NCBI RefSeq assembly: GCF_900109355.1
Contig: NZ_FOBF01000020.1
Location: 67,387-131,386 of the forward strand
Direction of reading: 5' to 3'
From: Nonomuraea pusilla
Lineage (GTDB): Bacteria; Actinomycetota; Actinomycetes; Streptosporangiales; Streptosporangiaceae
DNA length: 64,000 bases
The notes below the pieces were generated by a model. The model did no database searches, was not told where the DNA came from, and worked only from the letters and a program-made list of their open reading frames with translations. Below, piece after piece: positions 27,380 through 35,753 of this stretch (within the stretch, counting starts at the first letter, position 1; each line of letters opens with the position of its first letter). Position numbers and translations under genes: made by a program.

Positions 27380-28491
27380 AGCGGGTCAGCGGGCCTGGTG
27401 GCCCCCACCAGGTCCCCCCGCCAGATCGAGGCGACCCGCACCACGTCGCCCGTCTGCGGCGCGTGCACCATCAGGCCGCGCCCGACGTAGATGCCGACGT
27501 GGTGGATCGTCCCGGGGTCGCTGCTGACGTAGCCGAAGAAGAGCAGGTCGCCGCGCTGGAGCTGGTCGAGCGGCACGTGCGGGCCCGCCGTCCACTGGGT
27601 GCCCGTCCAGTGGTCGAGCGGCACCCCGGCCTGCTCCCACGCCCGCATCGTCAGGCCCGAGCAGTCGTAGGTGTCGGGGCCGTCGGCCGCCCACACGTAC
27701 GGCTTGCCGAGCTGCGTGAGCGCCCAGTTCGCCGCGACGTCGCCCATGCTGCTGCCCTTGGCGAGCGCGATGCGCGGCAGGGCCTCGGCGCGCTGCCTGG
27801 CCAGGAGCTGGGCGCGGCCGCGGGCGGCGTCCACCCGCTCCTGGAGCTCGTGCCTGCGGGCCCGCAGCTCCTTCGTCTCGCCGCGCTGCGACTCGACGGC
27901 GGCCTGCGCGGCGGCCTTGGCCTGCCCTGCGCGCTCGGCGGCGGCCTGCCTGGCCGCGTAGGCGTTGGCCGCCTGCGTGCGCAGGATGGCGGCCACCTCC
28001 TGCGTGTCGCGCATCCGCTGCAGCACCTCGCCCTGCTCGTCGCCGACCTGCTGCAGCAGGCTCGACTGGTACAGGTAGTCGCCGGAGCCGTCCTGCCCGG
28101 GCAGCAGCCCCATCACCGAGCGCACCAGCGCCATCCCGCCGTACGCCTCCACCGCCAGCGCCGCCACGCCCTGCCGCGCCTGCTCCACCTCGGCGTCGGC
28201 CGCGGCCAGGCGCCCCTTGGCCAGCGCGTACTCCTCCTCGGCCCGCCGCAGCGCGACCTGCTCCCCGTTGTACGCCTCGACCAGCCGCTCGACCCGGGCC
28301 GTCAGGTCGTCGAGCCGCGACTGCGCGTGGACCAGCCGGGCGCTCGCCACCCCCAGCCGTTGGGACCGTTCCCGTACGGTCTCGCGCGCCTTGACCACGT
28401 CGCGGCGGGTCGGCACGCGGTCGGCGTGGACGGGCGGGCACAGGGCGGCGACGAGGCAGCCCGCGACGAGCCCTGCCGTGATCGAGCGCAT
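27376..28491 (-). CDS. Secreted NlpC/P60 peptidoglycan endopeptidase with coiled coil
   Basis: A 371-residue cell-wall hydrolase of the RipA/p60 type. A signal peptide (residues 1-23, LVAGCLVAALCPPVHA) is followed by a long Ala/Glu/Arg-rich coiled coil (about 30-240). The C-terminal NlpC/P60 domain has Cys277 in DTYDCSGLTM, His331 in IHHVGIYVG and His343 in MVHAPQTGD, the catalytic triad. GKPYVWAADGPDTYDCSGL is the classic entry to the domain. The coiled coil probably holds the enzyme inactive or docks it to a partner during division or hyphal branching, by analogy with RipA. No regulator is adjacent. Confidence 0.9.
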   Translation of the reverse strand: MRSITAGLVAGCLVAALCPPVHADRVPTRRDVVKARETVRERSQRLGVASARLVHAQSRLDDLTARVERLVEAYNGEQVALRRAEEEYALAKGRLAAADAEVEQARQGVAALAVEAYGGMALVRSVMGLLPGQDGSGDYLYQSSLLQQVGDEQGEVLQRMRDTQEVAAILRTQAANAYAARQAAAERAGQAKAAAQAAVESQRGETKELRARRHELQERVDAARGRAQLLARQRAEALPRIALAKGSSMGDVAANWALTQLGKPYVWAADGPDTYDCSGLTMRAWEQAGVPLDHWTGTQWTAGPHVPLDQLQRGDLLFFGYVSSDPGTIHHVGIYVGRGLMVHAPQTGDVVRVASIWRGDLVGATRPADPL

Positions 28492-28573
28492 GAGTCCCCC
28501 TTGCTACAGCGCGTGGAACAGCAGTAACTCCATGCACATGATTCCCGGCAATTCACTCACGTAACGTGAGGGG

Positions 28574-29230
28574 TCAGCGCAGGCGGAAGAGGCGTTCGAT
28601 CCAGGGGCGCAGCCCCACGGCCGGCGGCGCGCCGGCCCGGGGGTAGGTGAAGACGGGCGCCTGGGTGCCGTACGCCTCGCGCAGCTCGGCGGCCCTGCAC
28701 CAGTCGGCGCCCACCTTGCCGGCGGCCCAGGCGGCGGCGAGCGCGGCCCGCGACTCCGGCTGCCTGTCGTAGGTCTGGAACAGCGTCATCGCCGCGCCCG
28801 CCGCCGCGTGTCCGTCGCGCGGGTAGGCGGTGGCGGCCAGGTAGGGGGCGGCGACGCGGCCGCCGTGGCAGGTGTCGAGCGCCCACGTCCAGTTGGCGAG
28901 GACGAGGTCGAGCACGGGGTCGGGGACGTCGGCGGCGGCGGTGTACATGCGTTCCTGGCGGGGCCCGGACAGGCGGCGGGGGTCCCAGAGCCAGCCGAGC
29001 TCCTCGGGGGCCTCGCCCGCGGCCAGCCACGACAGCACCGCGAGGCCGCGCGCGGTGCGCAGGCGGCACAGGTCGAGCAGGTGGCGCAGCATGCGGGGGC
29101 CCCGGTCGAGCCACACCGGCCAGGACACGCGATGCCCCCGCTCGACGAGGTCGCCCAGCTCCCGGGGGACGGGGAGCGGGCAGACCCGCGTGCCGAGGTG
29201 GGGGTCGTCGCGCAGCTCGTACGCCTCCAC
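28574..29230 (-). CDS. Hypothetical protein downstream of the ECF sigma factor
   Basis: A 218-residue cytoplasmic-looking protein with no signal peptide or membrane helix. I do not recognise a domain. Visible features are an alpha-helical, Trp/Leu/Ala-rich middle (LLDLCRLRTARGLAVLSWLAAGEAPEELGWLWDP), four cysteines and a basic end, WIERLFRLR. The start is taken as the GTG at 29230, 4 bases beyond the sigma-factor stop, because this gives continuous in-frame sequence and close spacing. A longer frame reaching 29812 is the complement of the sigma Pro/Thr tail and is rejected. The tight spacing suggests co-expression with the sigma factor, so it may be a target or a modulator. Confidence 0.6.
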   Translation of the reverse strand: MEAYELRDDPHLGTRVCPLPVPRELGDLVERGHRVSWPVWLDRGPRMLRHLLDLCRLRTARGLAVLSWLAAGEAPEELGWLWDPRRLSGPRQERMYTAAADVPDPVLDLVLANWTWALDTCHGGRVAAPYLAATAYPRDGHAAAGAAMTLFQTYDRQPESRAALAAAWAAGKVGADWCRAAELREAYGTQAPVFTYPRAGAPPAVGLRPWIERLFRLR

Positions 29231-29234
29231 GGGC

Positions 29235-30779
29235 TCAGCCGCTCTGGACCGGGGCGGAGGTGGCCGTAGGCTGCTGCGTGGCCGTCGGGGAGGACGAGGG
29301 CGTGCCGGACTGCGGCTCCTGGGTGGGCGTCGCGGTGGGGGTGCCGGTGGGGGTGCCGGTGGGACCGCCGGTGGGGGTGCCCGTGGGGCCGCCGGTGGGC
29401 GTGGCCGTCTTCGTCGGGGTGGGTGTGGCGGGCTTCGTGGGCGGGGACGGCGGTGGGGTCCTGGTGGGGGTCTTCGTGGGGCAGGGCGTCTTCGTGGGCC
29501 TGCCGCCGGGCCGCGGCGGCGGCTCGCCGGGCTGGACGGACGGCCCAGGCCCCCCGGGCCCCTGGCCGGGAGCGTCGCCGGGCGGCTGCTGGCCGCCGGG
29601 GCCGCCCGGGGTGGCGGGCCGTGACGCGGGAGGCGACGGCACGCCCGGGGGCGGCACCTGCGGCGAGGCCACCGGCGCCGGCTGCCCCGCGGGCGGCGTG
29701 CCCTGGACGAGGCCGATGGGGCGGGTGCCGGTGCTGTTGAGCTCGGGTTCCGCGAGCGCGGGGGCGGGCGAGGAGCCGGGACGCCAGGGCAGCGGCAGCG
29801 CCGGCTGCTCACCCGACGGCGGGAACGCGGCCGTGGCGACCGCCGACAGGCCGCCCGGCTCCCTGCCGAACTGCTGGAAGACGAACGCTATCGCCACCAC
29901 GGTCGCGACCGCCGCCAGCGCGCCCGCCACCGCCTGAGGCCACCGGTGACCCGGCCTGCCGGCGGGAACGGGAAATCCGGCGGGGTCGAGCGCCCCCGCG
30001 CGCCTGGCGACGTACCCGCGGTAGGGCAGCAGTTCGGGATCGGCGAAGCAGCTCATGACCCTGACCCGCAGCGCGTCGGGCGGCGTGACGGGCGGCAGCA
30101 GCTCGAAGACCTTCGCCGTGGAGACCTGGCGGCCCCGGTGCGGCGCGCAGACCTCGCACCTGGCCAGATGCCTGACCAGCTGCTCGCGCATCTCGGGCGT
30201 CATCCGGCCGGAGAAGCCGGTGAGGATGCGGGCGCGGCGCGGGCAGTCGTAGGGGCCCTTGCCGGCCAGCACCTCGGCGGTGACGGCGTCGCGCAGCCGC
30301 TCGCGGGCGGCCTCCTGCGCCTCCTCGACCTGCCGCGCGGACAGGCCGAGCACCTGCGACAGCTCCCGGACGGGCAGATCCTGCGCGGCGGTGAGCTCCA
30401 GCACCTCGCGGTCGGCCGCGGGCAGGCCCATGACCGCGTTCCACGCCATGACGCGCAGGTCGGCGTCGGCGGGGTCGTCGAGCGGCGGCGCCTCCGCGGG
30501 CGGCTCGTCGGCGCCCGGCGGCGCGGCCAGGCGGCGGCGCACGCACTCGCCGCGCGCGAGCGCCAGCAGCCAGGGACGCAGCCGGTCGGGATCGGCGAGC
30601 GCCGCCGCGTGGGCCTCGGCCGCGATCAGCGTGTCGCGGAGGGCCACCTGGGCGCTCTCGGAGTTGAGGAGAAGGGACCAGCAGTATCGGTAGACGCTCT
30701 CGGCGTGCCCGTCGTAGAGGGCGCCGAGGGCTGCCGGATCGCGGGCGCGGAGTGCCTCGACCAGAGCGTGGTCATTCAT
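29235..30779 (-). CDS. ECF sigma factor fused to zinc-finger, membrane helix and Pro/Thr-rich tail
   Basis: A 514-residue protein. Residues 1-90 are a sigma-70 region 2 (ALVEALRARDPAALGALYDGHAESVYRYCWSLL), and 110-165 are region 4 (LPAADREVLELTAAQDLPVRELSQVLGLSARQVEEA). Residues 190-217 form a zinc-binding anti-sigma motif (H204-x3-C208-x2-C211). One membrane helix is at 283-302. The rest, about 210 residues, is a proline-, threonine- and glycine-rich tail with TPTG, TPTK and GPTG repeats, predicted to lie outside the membrane. Sigma factor and anti-sigma are thus one chain. Release by proteolysis would be needed for it to act; this is inference. Related actinobacterial fused ECF groups (such as ECF53) have been described, as I recall. 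Confidence 0.85.
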   Translation of the reverse strand: MNDHALVEALRARDPAALGALYDGHAESVYRYCWSLLLNSESAQVALRDTLIAAEAHAAALADPDRLRPWLLALARGECVRRRLAAPPGADEPPAEAPPLDDPADADLRVMAWNAVMGLPAADREVLELTAAQDLPVRELSQVLGLSARQVEEAQEAARERLRDAVTAEVLAGKGPYDCPRRARILTGFSGRMTPEMREQLVRHLARCEVCAPHRGRQVSTAKVFELLPPVTPPDALRVRVMSCFADPELLPYRGYVARRAGALDPAGFPVPAGRPGHRWPQAVAGALAAVATVVAIAFVFQQFGREPGGLSAVATAAFPPSGEQPALPLPWRPGSSPAPALAEPELNSTGTRPIGLVQGTPPAGQPAPVASPQVPPPGVPSPPASRPATPGGPGGQQPPGDAPGQGPGGPGPSVQPGEPPPRPGGRPTKTPCPTKTPTRTPPPSPPTKPATPTPTKTATPTGGPTGTPTGGPTGTPTGTPTATPTQEPQSGTPSSSPTATQQPTATSAPVQSG

Positions 30780-30848
30780 GTGACCGAAGGTAATGGATTA
30801 GTAACTGGCAGTTCTACCGATTCCGCGCCAATGACTGAGCGAGTCGGA

Positions 30849-30888
30849 AGCGGCTCGTGCGGGGCCCCGAAGGGCGGCCGAGCCGCTT
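30849..30888. terminator. Hairpin terminator after the lipoprotein gene
   Basis: AAGCGGCTCG (30849-30858) pairs with CGAGCCGCTT (30879-30888) in a perfect 10-bp stem around a GC-rich 20-base loop. It lies in the 157-base gap between the lipoprotein stop (minus strand) and the sigma-factor start, and is well placed to end the lipoprotein transcript before the sigma promoter. Confidence 0.65.
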
Positions 30889-30936
30889 TATCCCGACATT
30901 TCAATAAACCCCGCTGTCAGAGAACGGTGCGGGGAA

Positions 30937-31749
30937 TTACGGTTTCAGTTCGGACATCGCCTGGCTGCCGCGGTCCACGTCGAACGGCCGCGTGCGCGGC
31001 TTGACGGTGTGCACCGGCACGGCGCCGCCCAGGGCCAGATCCTCGTACGGCCGCCCGGTCGAGCCCCACGTCCGCGCCGTGACCTCGGTCTTCGCCACCT
31101 TGGACGTCCGCGGCAGCCCCGCCACCGTGAGGATGAACCTGGGCAGGCTGCTCGTCTTCACGTCGTCCACGAAGGCGCTGCCGCCGCCCAGCAGTTTGCC
31201 CGCGGCGTCGCGCAGCAGGGCGCTCACGACGAGCGTGCTCGCCGCGAGTTTGTACGGATTCCCCACATATCCCGTAATGAGATATGAGCCGTCTTTTTGG
31301 CGCATTGTCTGTACGCGGGAGATGGGGAACTGCTGGAACGCCGAAGGGATCCTGGCCGCCTGCCGCCACCGCGCCGGCCGGTAGGTGATCGTCACGCTCG
31401 CCGGCTTCCCGGTGGCGCTCGCCTGCCCCGTGAACGGCAGCGTGCCGCCCGGCGGCACCGCGTCGAGCGGCTGCTCCATCCTCACCACCTCGGCGCCCGA
31501 GGCGTCGCGGCCCACGACCGTCGCCACGACGTGCTCGCCGAAGTGCCACGGGTTGGCGTTGCTCAGCACGCCCGCCCAGGTGACGGCGTACCCGTCCGAC
31601 GACTTGACGATGTTCGACACCTGCTCCTTGAGCGTGAGCGGCTTGAGCTGTTGCACCGGCTTGGGCTCCTCTGAGCACCCGGTGAGGCAGCCGGCGAGGC
31701 AGATCGCCCCGAGTGCGAGGAGGCTGACGGTTCGGCTAGGCGGGATCAC
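30937..31749 (-). CDS. Predicted lipoprotein, function unknown
   Basis: A 270-residue protein with a lipoprotein signal peptide: basic start, SLLALGAICLAGCLTGCSEEP, with the lipobox at LAGC or LTGC. The mature part looks all-beta, with two similar halves (WHFGEHVVATVVGRDASGAEVVRMEQPL and SYLITGYVGNPYKLAASTLVVSALLRDAAGK). Both describe strands of a FxxxH-type immunoglobulin-like fold. I do not recognise a named family. The start is taken as the GTG at 31749 (VIPPSRTVSLL); an earlier in-frame start at 31809 would put a 12-bp hairpin inside the coding sequence. No Shine-Dalgarno sequence is evident. It is likely anchored to the outer face of the membrane. Confidence 0.7.
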   Translation of the reverse strand: MIPPSRTVSLLALGAICLAGCLTGCSEEPKPVQQLKPLTLKEQVSNIVKSSDGYAVTWAGVLSNANPWHFGEHVVATVVGRDASGAEVVRMEQPLDAVPPGGTLPFTGQASATGKPASVTITYRPARWRQAARIPSAFQQFPISRVQTMRQKDGSYLITGYVGNPYKLAASTLVVSALLRDAAGKLLGGGSAFVDDVKTSSLPRFILTVAGLPRTSKVAKTEVTARTWGSTGRPYEDLALGGAVPVHTVKPRTRPFDVDRGSQAMSELKP

Positions 31750-31762
31750 TTTGCCGTGATAA

Positions 31763-31789
31763 CCCGCGCCCGGACACTCCGGGCGCGGG
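31763..31789. terminator. Strong hairpin between ABC-F and lipoprotein genes
   Basis: CCCGCGCCCGGA (31763-31774), a CAC loop and TCCGGGCGCGGG (31778-31789) form a perfect 12-bp stem. On the minus strand it follows the ABC-F stop by about 62 bases and ends only 13 bases before the lipoprotein start codon. It can terminate the ABC-F transcript or act as an attenuator for the lipoprotein. Confidence 0.6.
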
Positions 31790-31850
31790 ACACGCGCCAG
31801 CCGTACCAACTCTTTAACGCGTCCCGTCCGACGCTCCGCGCCCCGCCGGG

Positions 31851-33461
31851 TCAGCGCTGCCGGACGACCCGCTTCTCGTCCCAGACCGGCTCGGGCGACT
31901 CGTAGACGGCGCCGTCGGAGCCGAAGACGAGGAAGCGGTCGAAGTCGGCCGCGAACCAGCGGTCGTGCGTCACCGCCAGCACCGTGCCGTCGAACGCGTC
32001 GAGACCCGCCTGCAGCGCCTCGGCGCTGGCCAGGTCGAGGTTGTCGGTCGGCTCGTCCAGCAGCAGCAGGGTCGCGCCCGACAGCTCCAGCAGCAGGATC
32101 TGCAGGCGGGCCTGCTGGCCCCCTGACAGCGTCTCGAAGCGCTGCTCGGCGATCGTGCCCGCCAGCTCGTAGCGGGCCAGCGTCTTCATCGCCTCGTTCT
32201 TCAGCCTGGCGTGCTCCGTCATGACGATCTCGACCGGCGTGCGGCCCAGCAGGTCGGGACGCGCGTGCGTCTGGGCGAAGTGCCCCGGCACCACGCGCGC
32301 GCCCAGCCGGCCGACGCCCGCGTGCGCCACCGGCTCCCCGGCCAGCAGCCGCAGGAAGTGCGACTTGCCCGAGCCGTTCGAGCCGAGCACCGCCACCCGC
32401 TCGCCGTACCAGACCTCCAGGTCGAACGGGCGCATCAGGCCCGTCAGCTCCAGCCCCTCGCAGATCACCGCGCGCTTGCCGGTGCGCCCGCCCTTCAGCC
32501 GCATGCTGATCTGCTGGTCGTTCGGCGCCACCTCAGGCGGGCCCGCCTCCACGAACTTGCGCAGCCGCGTCTGCGCCGCGTGGTAGGCGGCCGCCATGCC
32601 GTCGTTGTACCTGGCCTTGTTCTTCAGCATGTTGACCAGGGCCTTGAGCTTCGCGTGCTCCTCGTCCCAGCGCCTGCGCAGCTCGTCGAGGCGCTCGTTG
32701 CGGGCCTTGCGCGCCTCGGCGTACGTGGCGAAACCGCCGCCGTGGATCCAGACGTTGCCCGACTCGACCGTGACGATGCGGTCGGCGGCGTTCGCGAGGA
32801 GCTGGCGGTCGTGGCTGACCAGCAGCACCGTCTTGGGCGTCTCCCTGAGCTGCCGCTCCAGCCACTCCTTGCCGGGCACGTCGAGGTAGTTGTCGGGCTC
32901 GTCGAGCAGCAGCGTCTGGTCGGGGCCGCGCAGCAGCGCCTCCAGCACGAGCCGCTTCTGCTCGCCGCCGGACAGCGTCGAGACGTCGCGGTACTTCACC
33001 CGCTCGAACGGCACGCCGAGCGCCGCCACCGTGCAGGTGTCCCAGAGCACCTCGATGTCGTAGCCGCCCGCGTCGGTGTAGTCGCTGATGGCCTGCGCGT
33101 AACGCATCTGCGTCTTCTCGTCGTCGCGCTCCATCATCACCAGCTCGGCCGCGTCGAGCCGCTCCGCCGCCGCGCGCACCGCCGGGGGCGCCACGCCCAG
33201 CAGCAGGTCGCGTACGGTGCTGCCGTCGCGCACGCTGCCGATGAACTGCCGCATCACGCCCAGGCCGCCGGAGCTGGCGACGCTGCCGTCGACCGGCTGG
33301 AGGTCGCCCGCGATCAGGCGCATGAGGGTGGTCTTGCCCGCGCCGTTGGGCCCGACGAGCGCCGCCTTGACGCCCTCGCCGATGCGGAAGGACACGTCGT
33401 CGAGCAGGGGCCGCCCGTCGGGCAGCACGTACGTGAGATGTCCTACTTCGACGTGACCCAT
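31851..33461 (-). CDS. ABC-F family ATPase
   Basis: A 536-residue soluble protein with two ABC domains and no membrane segments: Walker A GPNGAGKTT (37-45) and GSNGSGKSH, signatures LSGGEQKRL and LSGGQQARL, and Walker B LLLDEPDNYLD and LLLDEPTDNLD. The inter-domain linker is the charged helix pair RNERLDELRRRWDEEHAKLKALVNMLKNK. ABC-F proteins bind the ribosomal E site and either gate translation or protect against antibiotics; which type this is cannot be told. The ATG at 33461 (MGHVEVGHL) is chosen, and the frame to 33524 is not supported. It is divergent from the DUF4185 operon across 142 bases. Confidence 0.9.
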   Translation of the reverse strand: MGHVEVGHLTYVLPDGRPLLDDVSFRIGEGVKAALVGPNGAGKTTLMRLIAGDLQPVDGSVASSGGLGVMRQFIGSVRDGSTVRDLLLGVAPPAVRAAAERLDAAELVMMERDDEKTQMRYAQAISDYTDAGGYDIEVLWDTCTVAALGVPFERVKYRDVSTLSGGEQKRLVLEALLRGPDQTLLLDEPDNYLDVPGKEWLERQLRETPKTVLLVSHDRQLLANAADRIVTVESGNVWIHGGGFATYAEARKARNERLDELRRRWDEEHAKLKALVNMLKNKARYNDGMAAAYHAAQTRLRKFVEAGPPEVAPNDQQISMRLKGGRTGKRAVICEGLELTGLMRPFDLEVWYGERVAVLGSNGSGKSHFLRLLAGEPVAHAGVGRLGARVVPGHFAQTHARPDLLGRTPVEIVMTEHARLKNEAMKTLARYELAGTIAEQRFETLSGGQQARLQILLLELSGATLLLLDEPTDNLDLASAEALQAGLDAFDGTVLAVTHDRWFAADFDRFLVFGSDGAVYESPEPVWDEKRVVRQR

Positions 33462-33543
33462 TGGCGCAGGGTATCGACTGCGACCCCGCCCTTTCACCCG
33501 GTTTTCCCGCCGCCCGCCCGGCACCGGCGGCAGGAGGGCACCC

Positions 33544-33572
33544 TGGACACCAAGTGATCTAATGACTAGAAC
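33544..33572 (+). promoter_or_regulatory. Promoter with GntR-type operator in the spacer
   Basis: TGGACA (33544-33549) and TAGAAC (33567-33572) make a sigma-70-like promoter with a 17-base spacer. AAGTGATCTAATGACTA (33552-33568) fills that spacer and matches 14 of 17 bases of the perfect palindrome in front of the GntR gene at 45923-45939. Binding here would block RNA polymerase, so the plus-strand operon from 33604 is probably repressed by that GntR protein. Confidence 0.7.
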
Positions 33573-33603
33573 TGTAGGGAACCCCCAGCCCTAGGGACGT
33601 GTC

Positions 33604-34743
33604 ATGTCGCGTTTGCGCTCCGCCCTCGCCCCCCTGGTCGCCGCCGTCCTCGCACTGTCCGTCGCCTGCCCGCCCGCCTCGGCCGCGCCTCCCCAGCCGC
33701 CGCCCGCCGCCGCGGACGGCTGCGTGCGCACCGTCGCGGGCGCGGCCGTGGACGCCCGGCTGACCGGCCTGTTCACCGCGTACGGCAACGACAACAGCCG
33801 CTTGGACGACTGGACGGGCGCCGACGGCACGTACTCCCTGCGCCTGCCCAGCGGGCGCGAACTGTGGGTGTTCTCCGACACCTTCCTCGGCCAGGTCGAC
33901 CCCGACGGCTCGCGGCCCCCCGTGGTGGAGGAGGGCGGCACCACCGTCTTCCTCAACAACTCCTTCGCCGTCGAGCGCGACGGCAGGCTCTCCACCATCC
34001 ACGGCGGCACCGAGCAGCGGCCCGCCGCCGTGATGCCGCCGCGCGACGAGGACCACTGGTTCTGGGCGGGCGACGCCACCCTCGCGGGCGGCCTGGTCGA
34101 GGTCACCTACCAGGAGTACGAGCGGTTCGGCCCCGGCGCGTGGGACTGGCGCTGGCACAGGAACGTCGTCGCCAGGTTCGCCCCCGGCCGCCTCGACCGG
34201 CCGGTCAGCGTGCACGACCTGCCGTCGGGGCACGGGGTGTCCTGGGCCTCGGGGCTGCTCAAGGACGGCGGTTTCACCTACGTCTACGGCGTCGAGGACC
34301 TCGGCTCGCCCAAGTACATGCACGTCGCCCGGGTGAAGGGGCAGAGCCTGCTCGGCGACTGGGAGTTCCTGAAGGCCGACGGCACCTGGTCGCCGGACGA
34401 GGGCGACTCGGCGCGGATCATGAGCGGCGTGGCCAACGAGTACAGCGTCAGCCGGCTGGGGCGGGGGTACGTCCTGATCACCCACGACACGACCGAGGTG
34501 CTCAGCCCGCGCATCGTGGCCTCCTTCTCGTGCTCGCCCGCCGGCCCGTTCACCGGCAGGCAGGTCGTCTACACGACCCCCGAGACCGGCGGGAACGTGT
34601 TCACCTACAACGCGCACGCCCACCCCGACGTCGCCGGGCAGGGGCTGGTGGTGTCGTACAACGTCAACAGCTTCGTCAACACCGACCACTACCGGGACGT
34701 GTCGATCTACCGGCCCCGCTTCATCGACGTGAGCTTCGAGTGA
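33604..34743 (+). CDS. Secreted DUF4185-like beta-propeller protein
   Basis: A 379-residue exported protein: signal peptide MSRLRSALAPLVAAVLALSVA, cleaved after ASA near residue 27, and then repeated beta-strand blocks typical of glycosidase-like propellers. Examples are RELWVFSDTFLGQVD, GVSWASGLLKDGGFTYVYGVED, YMHVARVKG, YSVSRLGRGYVLITHD and FTYNAHAHPDVAGQGLVVSYN. The WVFSDTF motif is typical of DUF4185. It could bind or cleave a polysaccharide outside the cell. It is the first gene of an operon with an epimerase-like protein and an SDR, the next start overlapping its stop (GTGA), and its promoter holds the GntR-type operator. The substrate is not known. Confidence 0.75.
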   Translation: MSRLRSALAPLVAAVLALSVACPPASAAPPQPPPAAADGCVRTVAGAAVDARLTGLFTAYGNDNSRLDDWTGADGTYSLRLPSGRELWVFSDTFLGQVDPDGSRPPVVEEGGTTVFLNNSFAVERDGRLSTIHGGTEQRPAAVMPPRDEDHWFWAGDATLAGGLVEVTYQEYERFGPGAWDWRWHRNVVARFAPGRLDRPVSVHDLPSGHGVSWASGLLKDGGFTYVYGVEDLGSPKYMHVARVKGQSLLGDWEFLKADGTWSPDEGDSARIMSGVANEYSVSRLGRGYVLITHDTTEVLSPRIVASFSCSPAGPFTGRQVVYTTPETGGNVFTYNAHAHPDVAGQGLVVSYNVNSFVNTDHYRDVSIYRPRFIDVSFE

Positions 34744-35753
34744 GGCGCAACTGGGGGGCGCGGCTGCGCCGGGTCGTCGTCGAGGGGCTGGACGCGGTCG
34801 TGCTGGAGAACGAGCGGTTGCGCGTCACGGTCCTGCCGGGCAAGGGCGGCGACGTGGTGGAGTTCCTCCACAAGCCGACCGACACCGACCTCGTGTGGCT
34901 GTCCCCCCAGGGGCTGCGCGACCCGCGCGGTCACCTCCACGGCGCCGCCGACGACGTCGCCGCCTTCACCGACCACTACGAGGGCGGCTGGCAGGAGGTC
35001 TTCCCCAACGGGGGCGCGCCCTGCGAGTACCGGGGCGCGCGGCTGGCCCAGCACGGCGAGGTGTCCGGGCTGCCGTGGGACTGCGCCGTCGTCGCCGACT
35101 CCGAGCAGGAGGTCGCGGTACGCCTCACCGTGCGGACGCGGCGGCTGCCGTACCGGCTGGAGAAGACGTTCAGGCTGGCGGCGGGGACGGCGGCGCTGGA
35201 GGTCGAGGGGCGCGCGTCGAACGAGGCGGGCGTGGCGCTGCACGCCATGTGGGGCCAGCACCTCGTGTTCGGCAGGCCGTTCCTGCGGCCTGGCGCGACG
35301 ATCAGGCTGCCGGACGGCGTGAGCGTCGTCCCGCACGAGACCCCGATCACCCCGCCGCGCCGCAGGGTGCGGGCCGGCGGCCCCTGGGCCTGGCCGGTCG
35401 TGCCCGCCGACGCGGGCGGCGAGACCGACCTGAGCGTGGTGCCCGAGCCGGGCGGCCCGAGCGACATCGTCTACCTGACAGGCTTCCCCGCCACCGGCTG
35501 GTACGAGGTCAGGGCGGACGTCGGCATGCGCGTGGAGTGGGACGCGACGCTCATGCCGTACCTGTGGATGTGGCAGGAGCTCGGCGCGTCCACCGGGTAT
35601 CCCTGGTGGGGACGGGCGTACACGGTGGGCCTCGAACCGTTCGCGGGCATGCCGACCGGCGGCCTGGCCGCGGCGGTGTCCAACGGCACGGCGCTGCTGC
35701 TGGCCCCGTACGGGACGAAGGTGTCGCGATGGCGCGCGGAGGTGGTGGCGTGA
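34740..35753 (+). CDS. Aldose 1-epimerase-like protein (DUF4432 type)
   Basis: A 337-residue cytoplasmic protein of the galactose mutarotase superfamily. It has LRVTVLPGKGGDVVEFLHKPTDTDLVW at the start, EGGWQEVFPNGGAPCEYRGARLAQHGEVSGLPWD with a candidate catalytic histidine, ALHAMWGQHLVFG with the second histidine, and WQELGASTGYPWWGRAYTVGLEPF near the end. Such enzymes interconvert sugar anomers or isomers before oxidation. The start is the GTG at 34740 overlapping the upstream stop (GTGA), and its own stop overlaps the SDR start. In this setting it would prepare an imported sugar for the SDR dehydrogenase; the exact sugar is inferred, not shown. Confidence 0.78.
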   Translation: MRRNWGARLRRVVVEGLDAVVLENERLRVTVLPGKGGDVVEFLHKPTDTDLVWLSPQGLRDPRGHLHGAADDVAAFTDHYEGGWQEVFPNGGAPCEYRGARLAQHGEVSGLPWDCAVVADSEQEVAVRLTVRTRRLPYRLEKTFRLAAGTAALEVEGRASNEAGVALHAMWGQHLVFGRPFLRPGATIRLPDGVSVVPHETPITPPRRRVRAGGPWAWPVVPADAGGETDLSVVPEPGGPSDIVYLTGFPATGWYEVRADVGMRVEWDATLMPYLWMWQELGASTGYPWWGRAYTVGLEPFAGMPTGGLAAAVSNGTALLLAPYGTKVSRWRAEVVA

